This document shows positions 48,733 through 60,700 of a DNA stretch of 64,000 nucleotides, one piece after another. Source of the stretch: Paratinospora sagittata (Eukaryota > Streptophyta > Magnoliopsida > Ranunculales > Menispermaceae); the NCBI GenBank assembly GCA_035771175.1, contig CM069607.1:3641501-3705500 (forward strand). The letters run 5' to 3'. The notes beneath the pieces were generated by a model that was not told where the DNA came from, did not search any database, and worked only from the letters and a program-made list of their open reading frames with translations. The position numbers and the translations under genes are program-made. The first letter of the stretch is position 1. Every line of letters begins with the position of its first letter.

Positions 48733-51700
48733 GTGTCCTGAAAATTTCAGATATCATCACAATCAACATTATGATAATGTCATAATACAGCACCAGCCAA
48801 GACTTCCTAAAAGGGAAGAGCAAAAGAATATCCAAAGGAAGAGGAACCGGAATCAGAGAACCATACCTTTGAAGGCACATACATAACACCATTTGGAGTG
48901 AGCAAGACATGATGTTTTGCATCCATCAAAATCTGAGCGTCTGGTGAATATGAGTTAACACCAAGGGTATTTTCTTTTGAAGGAATGACTTTACCAAGGC
49001 AAGTAGAAAAGCAGAGATTGTATGCAATAATCATTGAAGGATAAAGTGACTGAAAATCCAAAACAACAACAGGATCTGCATAAAAGCCAGATTCAGGCTC
49101 CATCACTAGGGGAAGACACTCCATTGCCGGTTGAGATGCTACCTGATTAGGAAAACATTTGAACCATTGAAAAGCTACATTAAATGGTACTCATAGCACA
49201 GAAATGAGAACAAGTAGAGAGGGGGTGAACATAACATACAAACATATAAGTAGCAGGAACACTTCAGGAACCAAGGCTACACACAATCCTTTATCAGCTG
49301 AACTTTGACTAACCATATCAGTCATCTGTAAACTACTTTTACTTGATTTAAAACAAGGAAGCATTAAGTGTGGATCAACCAAAAAAGTGGAGGGACAGAT
49401 AATTAATTTATGATTTTAATGTTTTAGGAGTTAAATTTATATAATAGATATAAATATTAAGTAAGATCTCCGAAGTAAAAATAAGTATGAACGTTAAATA
49501 AAATCTCACCATTAAATAAGAATTACTAGTCAAGATACACAAAGAACTGGTTGGAATCATACTGATCAATAAAAAAAAAAAGGCTCAACCACAGCTAACA
49601 CCATACCAATTGATAGACATCCATGTCTCTAAAGATGAAAGCGAAACTTGCTACAAGAGTTAGAGAAAAAATTAAAGAAAAACTAGGTTATGCATTATTT
49701 CATGCAACCTCTAGTGTTGTATAAAAAATGACAGCTAATAAAACGTAAAGATTTCAAAAAAACTTCACCTAGTCTTGTTTCAGCTACTGAAGTTTTGTTA
49801 TGCACAAGTGAACTAGATTTTCAGGATAAGTCCAATATGTCACCATCTAATTCCCACTGTAAAACACAACCTCCAAAAAGTGGGGTTTTTTCAACAACAA
49901 AACTGATCATCCTCTCCAGTCAACCTAGATAACATAATTGGAGGAAATATCTTCTCGAACCAAACTTGAAGCACTCAGGATGCTCCAACAGGAGAACCAT
50001 GTTGCAATAAGCTGACAGCAAAGCATTATGCAAACCATTGTCACTGATCCCTAAATACCTTATTTTGCAAAATGCAACTGCAACTCATAATCTAACTAGG
50101 GACTTAATGAAAATCCTTAGGCATTATTTAATATTTACCTAAAGTGACAATGTCACTGATGAGTTTATGTTGAGATTTGTTTCCTATTGTTGATAGATAT
50201 GTTTCCTGTACAGAATTATTTCCTTTAAGGAATATAGCAGTTACTAAAATTATAAATGTAGCCATAAGTACATAGCCTTGTATGTCTATATATATGGAGT
50301 CCCTCCATTAAGACATTACACAAGAATAAAGATCCTTTCTCTTCTCCCGTGGATGTAGGCCATAAAGCCGAACCACGTTATATCTTTGTGTCTTTTATTA
50401 TTTTAACATGGTATCAGAGACCTAGTTTTTATTACTGGGAAATCTGTTTCGGCCTTCATCGCCGGAATCATCATTGTCGGCCTTCATCGCCGTAGCTGCC
50501 GAAATCCTCCGTCTTCATCACCGTTGCTGCTGCTCGTTGCATCTCCGCTGCCGCCGATCTGCAACACAAATCGCACCTGCACTGTTCATCGTCACTGTTC
50601 ATCGTCTTCCTTTTTAGTCTGCCACTGTTGTTGTTCATCGATTCACTGTTCATCGTCTTTTTCGTCTGGTTCGTGCGATTCATCATCTTCCATCTGCAAC
50701 TGGTTCGTAGTCTCTGCAACTGTTACTATTCATCATCTTCATCGTCTTCCTCGTCTGTCCATGCGACTGTGCCTCATCGTCATCTGCGATAATCTGCGAC
50801 TAATTGCAAATCGCGATCATCTGCGACTGATTCTGCAAATCGCGATCGTTTGCAACTGATTCTGCATCTCTTCTTCTTTCTTCTTCATCGCACATCAACT
50901 GCAAACGCATCGCGATCAGTTTCACAACTGCAAACGCATCGCAACTGGTTCGATTACTGTTCACTGGTTCGACACTGTTCACTGGTTTGGATCACTATTC
51001 ACCTAATTTCTGTCACTGTTCATCATCTCGATCACTGTTCACTGGGTCGATTACTGTTCACTGTTTCGACACTGTTCACTGGTTTGGATCACTATTCACC
51101 TGTTTCGATCACATATCACTGTTCACTGAACAACATAAAAAAATAAAAAATAAAAAAAAAGGAAAATGTCGGTTACTTTTGAAACAGTGCAGATAGAAGA
51201 AACAGTTGATAAAATAGAGAAATGAGAACTACCGAACATTCAAGCCGCCTACAGACTTGATGGAAAAAATTATTTGAAGTGGTCTCAGCTGGTACGTACT
51301 TTTCTGAAGGGCAGAGGAAAACTAAGTCATCTTCTGGGCACTGGACCTACACCCGGAGATCCTAAGTTTAGAGCGTGGGATAACGAAGATGCTTCTATAA
51401 TGGCATGGCTATGGAATTCAATGGCGCCAAATATTAGCGATACATGCATGTTTCTAACTACTGCCAAAGACATTTGGGATGCCGTTCATCAGACATACTC
51501 TAAGGCCCATGATGCAGCCCAAGTGAATGAAATCAAAGTGAAAGTTGGAACAACAAAACAAGGCAACATGACAGTCACTGAATATGCCAATGTTTTGAAA
51601 AATCTCTGGCAAGAACTTGACCATTATAGGTGTATTGAGACTAAATGCCCTGCAGATGCTGTAATTTTAAAAAACTATATTGAGAAGGATCGAGTCTATG

Positions 51701-54700
51701 ACTTCTTGGCTGGACTCAATGCAGAGTTTGATCAAGTAAGAGTTCAAATTCTCAGCAAAGAGTTACTAACTCTGAATGAGACTATCTCTACTATCCGGAC
51801 TGAAGAAAGCAGAAGAAATGTTATGCTCACACCTCAGAAGTTGGAAGGCTCAGCTATGATCGCCAATCGGGGAAATGATCAGAGAACACACACTCCGCGC
51901 GCTGAATCATCAAAGGTCCCAAATCGAGACAATAGGGACAATCTAAGGTGCACTTATTGTCAGAAGACTAGACATACAAGGGAGAAGTGTTGGAAACTTC
52001 ATGGCAAGCCTTCAACTTCCAGTAAAGACTGGGGTTACAACATAGGACAGCAGAAAACCAGTGGTCAAGCACATCTGTCTACTGAACCAACAATTGCAGC
52101 CTCCCTGGTGACAGACGGATTCAGCCAAGACGATATTGAAAGATTAAAATCTTTGCTTGGCACTCTTGACAAACCCTCAGGTACCTGTTCATTGGCCCAT
52201 TCAGGTAATTTTCCTATTTCTATTGGATTTAACGTCTCGGATAAATCTTTTGCTAACTCTTGGGTTATAGATTCTGGTGCTACTGATCATATGACCAATT
52301 CTCCCAATATATTTTATACTTACAACCCATGTCCTAGTAGTCGGAAAATAGCCACAGCTGATGGATCATTAACCACAGTTGCTGGTATAGGTGATGTTCA
52401 CATCAGCCCCACCCTTACACTCAGAAATGTTCTTCATGTTCCTAAACTATCTACCAATCTTATCTCTATTAAAAAATTGACCCATGATCTGAGTTGTAAT
52501 GTGACCTTCTTCCCTACTTACTGTGCATTTCAGGACCAGGACTTGGGGACGATGATTGGACATGCTAAGGAACAGGACGGGTTGTATTACCTTGAGACAC
52601 CAGTACATCCTATCAAGAGTTCCACTTCATTTCTCTCTGAGCACAAACTTTCCAATAAAGAAAAGCTATGGCTCCATCATCGCCGCCTTGGCCATCCTTC
52701 TTTTCAATCTCTTAAAATCATGTTTCCTTTTTTGTTTAAATCTCTGAATGTTAAAGATTTTCATTGTGAAGTGTGTGAACTTGCGAAACACAAACGTATA
52801 TCTTTTCCACTTAGCAATGACAGAAGTTCAGATCCTTTTGATCTCATTCATAGTGATATTTGGGGTCCTTCTCCAATCCCTAATGTTTCTGGAGCGCGAT
52901 GGTTTGTGTCATTCATTGATGATTGTACTAGAGTCTCGTGGATATTCTTATTAAAACAAAAATCCGATGTGAGCTTTATTCTCCCTACCTTCCATAACAT
53001 GATACATACCCAGTTTGGTGCTAAAATCAAGAGATTTCGATCTGACAATGCTCGAGACTATTTTAATCAAACATTGACCAATTACTTCCAAACTGAGGGG
53101 ATCATTCATGAATCATCCTGTGTTCACACTCCACAACAAAATGGAGTTGCTGAAAGAAAAAACGGTCACCTACTTGATACAACCCGAGCCTTTTTATTTC
53201 AGCATAATATGCCTAAGTCCTATTGGGGGGAAGCTGTCCTTACTGCAACACATCTTATTAACCGTCTACCATCCCGGACCCTTGATTTCAAAAGTCCTAT
53301 GGAAAAGCTATGTCAATTTTATCCTAAGCTTAAAATCTCCAATAATCTTATACCTAAAATATTCGGGTGTGTTTCATTTGTCCATGTTCACCAACCCAAC
53401 AGGGGAAAGTTAGACCCTAGAGCTCTTAAGTGTGTTTTTGTCGGATACTCTTCCACTCAAAAGGGATATAAATGCTATCATCCGCCATCAAAGAAATTCT
53501 TTGTCTCAGCCGATGTCACTTTCTATGAACCTGAGCCCTATTTTACCGCTCCTTCTCTTCCGGGGGAGAATGTCATCATGGAAGATAAGGATCGGGACTC
53601 CATTGATAACCCTTTTGACCTTTTTGATCCCTTTACTCTCCAACAAATCAAACCTGAATCTCCCTCAACCCCTGTACCCAATGACGAACCTAAGGATCGG
53701 ATGACTGGACGAGTGTACTCAAGGAATAAAGCCGCAGCTCCTGAACCGATGCAAGCTCAAGAATCTGAACCAATCCCTGAGAATGAGGTAACAAACCCTG
53801 AACCCTCCTTACAAATTTCATTAGTTCCTGAAACTAACAATGATCTTTTAGCCTCTGAACCTGACAATGACCTTCCCATTGCCATTAGAAAGGGAACAAG
53901 GGAATGCACTAAACATCCCTTGTATCCATTATCTCATGTTGTATCCTTTGAGAAGTTCTCACAAACCCATAAGAGTTTCCTTACCAGCCTAAATAATATC
54001 CAGACTCCTACGTCATTATCCGAGGCTTTATCTAATACAAATTGGAAACAAGCTATGAATGTGGAAATGGAAGCCCTGGAGAAAAATACAACATGGGAGT
54101 TGGTAGACTTACCTCCAGGAAAGAAACCTGTTGGATGCAAATAGGTTTATACAGTAAAATACAAAGCAGATGGGTCACTAGAGCACTACAAGGCAAGATT
54201 GGTAGCCAAAGGATATACTCAGACATATGGTGTGGACTATCAAGAGACATTTGCTCCAGTTGCAAAAATGAATACTGTGAGACTTCTCTTGTCATTGGCA
54301 GCTAATTATGACTGGGATCTGCAACAATTTGATGTAAAAAACACATTTTTACATGGGGATTTAGAGGAAGAAATCTATATGGAAGTACCTCCAGGATTTG
54401 GCACCACAGATAAAGTGTGCAAATTAAAAAAGGCCCTGTATGGACTTGAGCAATCTCCGAGGGCATGGTTTGGTCGGTTTGCCAAAGTAATGACAAGTAT
54501 GGGATATAAACAAAGCCAAGGAGATCACACTTTGTTTATTAAGCACTCGACTTCAGGGGGAGTTACAGCTCTATGTGTATGTTGATGACATCATCATGAC
54601 AGGAAACAATGAGAACGAGAGACAAAACTTGAAGCGGTGTTTGACCGAAGAATTTGAGATCAAGGAATTAGGGAGATTGAAATACTTCCTAGGGATTGAA

Positions 54701-57700
54701 GTGGCACACTCTAAACATGGAATCTTTATCTCTCAACAGAAGTACATTACAGACCTTCTTAAAGAAACAGGGAAACTAGCATGCAAACCAATGAATACTC
54801 CTATTGATCTTAATCACAAGCTTGGAGAAGCTGAAGAAGCGCCGACTGTTAATAAAGAGACGTATCAAAGACTAGTAGGAAGACTCATCTATCTCTCTCA
54901 CACAAGACCTGATATTGCATATGCAGTGAGTGTAATAAGTCAGTTCATGCACAATCCTAAAGATATTCATTTGCAAGCGGCTAATCGCGTTCTACAGTAT
55001 CTTAAAGGGACTCCAGGACAGGGTATCTTATTTAAACGACACACAGGAATGGTTCTTGAAGCATATACTGATTCAGACTATGTTGGTTCAGTAGTTGACA
55101 GAAGATCAACTACTGGATATTGTACGTTTCTTGGTGGGAATTTGGTGACATGGCGAAGTAAAAAACAGAATGTAGTGGCCAGATCTAGTGCTGAAGCAGA
55201 ATTCCGAGCAATGGCGCAAGGGGTTTGTGAGTTATTATGGTTGCAGATAATTTTAACAGATTTGAAAATACACTGGGATGGCCCTATGAGACTCTATTGT
55301 GACAATAAATCTGCAATTAGCATTGCCCATAACCCAGTTCAACATGATCGAACCAAGCATATAGAGATTGATAGACACTTTATTAAAGAGAAGCTTGATA
55401 GTGGGTTGATCTGTACTTCATATATGTCTACCAATAATCAGCTCGCCGATATGCTCACTAAAGGGTTAAATCATACTGCATTTCAAGCGAATGTGTCCAA
55501 GCTGGGAATGGTAAACCTTTATTCACCAGCTTGAGGGGGAGTGTTGAGATTTGTTTCCTATTGTTGATAGATATGTTTCCTGTACAGAATTATTTCCTTA
55601 AGGATTTATTTCCTTTAAGGAATATAGCAGTTACTAAAATTATAAATGTAGCCATAAGTACATAGCCCTGTATGTCTATATATATGGAGTCCCTCCATTA
55701 AGACATTACACAAGAATAAAGATCCTTTCTCTTCTCCCGTGGATGTAGGCCATAAAGCCGAACCACGTTATATCTTTGTGTCTTTTATTATTTTAACAGT
55801 TTATGTGGGAGCAATTGGAAAATTTATGTATTGGCGAGGTTGGTTTGCAATATAAATAGATGGATAATTGAAGTCCAATAACAATCTTCCAAAGTTCCAA
55901 TAACTCCTCGACAGGCAAAATTGAAAGTAGAAAGTCATGTACAATTATATACAAGGTCATTACTGTCAACAGAAGCTAGCAAGAAATCAGTTTAACAGTT
56001 AGGGGTCAAGGACAAACAATAAACATACTGCATCCCTGCAGTAAAACAAATGTGATAAAATAATAGGCATTAAACAGGGAAAATGGATAAGAAGAGAACC
56101 TGCAGGTTTCCAGGAGAGACAGCAAGATAGTTTTGAGTATGTGCCAATCTCAGAAACATAGATTCAACACGGTACTGTGAACCCCGAGAAAGTACTGAAA
56201 AAAAGTCAATGCCAAAAATGCGAGCTAGCTCTGATGTTCGGTTTATCTGCAAGAGTATAAAAGAGAGAGAAAAAAACATCTTTTCATTTAAATTAAAATA
56301 TCTAGTCAAAATTATCATTCCGTGATTTCACTTCATAAGATATATCTGAAGTTTATTATATCAGAAATGCCAAATTAATAAAGATAACTAAACAAATTAA
56401 CAACTACAAATTTGAGTTAGCTCAAAGATTAAATATATATTGTTAAATACTCATAAAAGACATAAAGATGTAACGTAGTTCGGCTCCAAGGCCTACGTCC
56501 ACACGGGAGAAGAGAGGAAATATTTTCTTATTCTTGATGATGTCTTAATGGAGGGACACCATATATATAGACATACAGGGCTATGCGCACATGTAGCTAT
56601 AATTACAATTTTAGTAACTGCTAAATAAAACGACTACTAAAATTATCATCTTTCCTTAAAGGAAATAAACCTTAAAGGAAATAAATCCCACAGATTTTGC
56701 TCTTCTCCACAACATATATATATATATACAGTAAAACCTCTCTATAGTCATACTGTTGGGACAAAGTTAAATTTATTACTATGAGGAGGTTATAACTTAA
56801 AAGAGTTGTACTTAGAAAAATTATTGTATAGTTTCAAAAAATAGTGTGCATAGATTTATTTAGTGTTGGGAAGTGTTAGAAATATGAAAAGTCATCTTAA
56901 AAGTCTAAAATTTTACATTCTCTTTAATGCTTTTCTCTCAATGTAAATTCTGTAAATTCTATAAATACATTGTAACACAACCCTTTAATCTTCAACTAAA
57001 TCAAGTGATCCCTTCCCTTCTCCCTTTAGCAAATTAATCAGTGATCTTAAACCTTTAATGTAATATATTTTTTGCAATATATAGTTAATTATTACTATGT
57101 AGAGGCAAGTTTCTTTAAGATGGGGCGGGGCCTAGAAAAATCATAATTAATTACAATGTGAAAATTATTCCTATTTATAACTGGCCCAAGTTGGGACCGG
57201 AATTTTTTATCATTATGTAGAGATTATTCCTTTATAGAGTATCACTATAAAGAGGTTTTACTGTATATATATTAATTTGTTGTTGCATCACCCTCAATCA
57301 CACTTCTATTGATAAGGTTTAGCAGTAAAAAGAAACCAAAATGGGGTACAAACAGTTCCAGTAACCTATGTGGCACTGACAACAATTGAAACGTGAAGGC
57401 AACGATTGATATTACGCATTAGTGACATAATATCCACACTTGCCTGATGTATTTGAATCTTTCAAGACTCGTGTATTTTGAATCTTCCTTTCAAACAATT
57501 CCAGCTTGAAAGATAACATAAGCAGCATTAAGTGCATATAATCACAAAATGGCCCATGAATCGTAATATCAACTGATCATATGCATGAAAAGAAAAATGC
57601 ACAAAACACAGTGTGCAGTTGTATATAGCCACAAAATGACAATTTTGTCCCAGTGCGCCAATGCAACTGTTAAGGTTTTGAATAGCTGACAGTTACAAGA

Positions 57701-60700
57701 TAAAATGATGAAATCAAACAAAGAAACTTGAAGAAGTCATACAGGAGATGCCAAATGCATATGTCAGTAGGGAAAGGAAAAATTACTTACCATATCAAGC
57801 TGATTCATTATCTCAAGGTTCAACTTTGTTCTTCCCACAGCATATTCAATGCAACGAAATCTTGCTTTTGCAGGACCACTTGAAAACCACTGTGTCAAAA
57901 TTCTGAAGGGAATTGAAGGAATTTTACGTCTTAGAACTTCTTCAGCTACAGCTTCAATTGTGTACATATTAAGCTTAACTTCACCACGCATCAATCGCCA
58001 GATGTTGAGAACAATTCTTCCGCCAACATGGACACCACTAGCATGTGTACGCCCCCATTCATCCTCAATTATTGCATCCTCAACAACAATGGAATTGGCA
58101 AGTGAAGCTTCAGGTAGCAGATCTCCTTGCATTCCTTTTACAGGGGTTGCTGAATTTCTAGATGGAATTTTGGTTTCTAATGAAGGTATTCTGGAGATGT
58201 CATTTAACAACAGCATGCCAAGATGAGCAGCCCTTTCGGCTAAAAACCCGAGGGAACTGCCTTGAATTTCCCAACCCATCAAAATATCTGGATCAAATGA
58301 GAGAACAACCTTCACAAAATGGTCGAACAACTGTCTCTCGTCAGAAGCAACTATAACCTTGCAACCAGAAATCCCATTTCTGCAGAAGTGGAAATTCAAT
58401 CATGACACCAAACTCAAAAACCACTTTAAAATAATAAACAAAGAAAATAGTTTTCATCTATCATTAGGCAACACTGAAACTCAGCATTAAATCAAAAGAG
58501 ACATCAGACCTCTGACATGATTCCCCATCATTACCACGCAAGAGAACAAAAACATCCAGAACTTCATCGTTATCCTCCTGAATCACAAGAGCTATAACAT
58601 TAATGGCATCAAATTGAGGATCAGGTCGAAGATCTCCTCTTGATTCTGCAAGAATCTGTCACCCAAAGTTAACTTCAGTTTAAGAAGCATAAAACTTTCT
58701 TCTGAATTTGTAATTACAAAGTACTACTTAAAAAGAAGTGCAATGCCCGTCCAAATGCTCATCAGTTAAAAGTTGTGTGACCAATGTAACAAAAATGGAA
58801 AAGATTGCATAACACCTCCATACTAATCGAGGTTAATTGTTGGCCAGCACCAACACTAGCATGGTCCCGAAACCCGATTTGACTGAGGGGAGTAAGTTTT
58901 GATCGGACATCTGGACCTGAAATCTGAGAGACATCTTGCCAGCTTCCAATCTGTTCATTCTCATTCCCAGTGGTTCCTTCATTAAAAGGTTTAGTTACTT
59001 CTGTTCGGCAAATAGTAGCTTTTTTCTTGAGGCTATCTTGACTCGATTGATCCACCAAAGTGTTCGAATGAAATACAGGGCCAGGTTTAGGTGACATTTC
59101 AGGTACTGCCTGATCAATACTTTCTTTTGAGGTACCTAGATTTCCATAGCTGAAGTCAGGTCACAAAATTAATATCATCCAAATGGATAGACTTTCTAAA
59201 ACATTGTTCATCCTTGATACCTGCAGCAGCATGTTGAGGTGCTAGATGCAATAACCATTTAGTAACGCAATCCAAAGATGGTGGTGCATACATAGCTGTC
59301 AGTAGGAATACGGAAGAACCATCATTCTGGTAGTGAGTAGGTACACCTAAAACAGTTTCATGATGAAAAGGAAAAAGTTTATTTTTATTAGGCTTGTAAT
59401 GAAGTTTATCTGGGGCAGTGTCGACAAAAAATGGCAAAATTTCATCATCAGCTTTCCCTGCAGCTGCATGGAGCAAACAAAAAGTAATGTCAGGGAACAA
59501 TTGCAAGGCAAGAAACAAGATAAGCATATCCTTTGAAATTAAAAAGAAAAAAAAATAAGAAAATTAAAAACCAAAACAAAAACAACAGGAGGAGGGAGGA
59601 AACACTTGTAAGCAGCCAAAATCCCAAGTTTATGATACCACATATGTATTGAACAACATATATTTAGTGAATATGAAGCAACATCTGGATTGAGCTTGAA
59701 TCCATAGCTCAATAGTTTCACACATGGCATGCAAGTTATACGGTCAAAGTTCATATCTCACCACTTACCTATCAAAAGAAGAAGTAATATGCATTGATTC
59801 ATCCATAGCTGTGGCACACCAAAAGTTACCAAATAAAATTAAAACAGAACTCTTGAAAGCTAACACCCATATAATTTCTATTTTTGTAGGTGCAAATATG
59901 CATCATGGAGCCAAAAATAAAAGTTCCTACAATTTTCATGTTGATCATTGGAAAAGCTTATACAACAGCATCCAAGAGATGGGGCTCAGGCATTGTGAAA
60001 CTCCCATTTCTGACACAAGAGACCTGGTACAGACTGTCACACACTGGATAAAGATATAGTTCAGAAAAAGAAAAAAATGAATAAAGCATGCAGTTTTGTG
60101 ATGTACATATTTAGTCAGATTGCCCCACATAATAAAGACCACTATTGTTCCTAAGAGAAAGCTTCCAGTGGCCCAGTTTACATTTAAAGCGAAAAAATAC
60201 TAAATTGTATTTAGATAAAAGCTTTTCAAACATTAAATTCAATAAAGAAGGTCAGACAGTAAAGAATATAACACAATATATAAGTAACATACAATCAAGT
60301 GAATTGGAGTTGCAATCAAATGTTCTGTCAGAATTGCCTGCATTCACAAAAAAGTTCTGATTGTTCAAAGAAGGTGCAGTTGACTCATTTTCAGGCATCA
60401 CATCAGTGCAGTCTATCAAGGGAGGTCTTCTGCTGAAAGTCATCTCAACATATTCCATGGGCCCTCTTTCAGTGTTTTCAGCTCTAAATAACAAACTAGG
60501 AGCAACAGACAAAATCGCCTCCTTTTCTACTTGTACACTGACAGCATCCTCAGGTTGCAGTACATTCAGATCAGTTGTAGAATTCATATTTCTCTGATGC
60601 TCAGAACAAATCTCAGGTGGCTGTTTCATGGAAGCAAAACCCTCCTGCATATCTTTGTCCAAAGAACGTACATAACCCCTGGAAGAGAAACCAAATTCTT

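Larger units (their letters stand above)
50168..55798 (+). mobile_element. Copia retrotransposon 2, full length and recent
   Basis: Lies in the REV3 intron 49143-56099, antisense to REV3. A perfect 5-bp target duplication, GTTTA, lies at 50163-50167 and 55799-55803. The LTRs (241 and 257 bp) differ by one substitution and one 16-bp duplication. Primer site, leader, gag-pol and purine tract are all present. Despite its recent insertion the coding region carries two stops and a frameshift. Confidence 0.96.

Noticed and set aside
59149..59220. Alternative acceptor at 59150 for the REV3 exon 59135-58816
   Set aside because: It brings the downstream exon into a frame with an early stop. The CTAG acceptor giving a start at 59135 keeps the frame open with an 85-nt intron.
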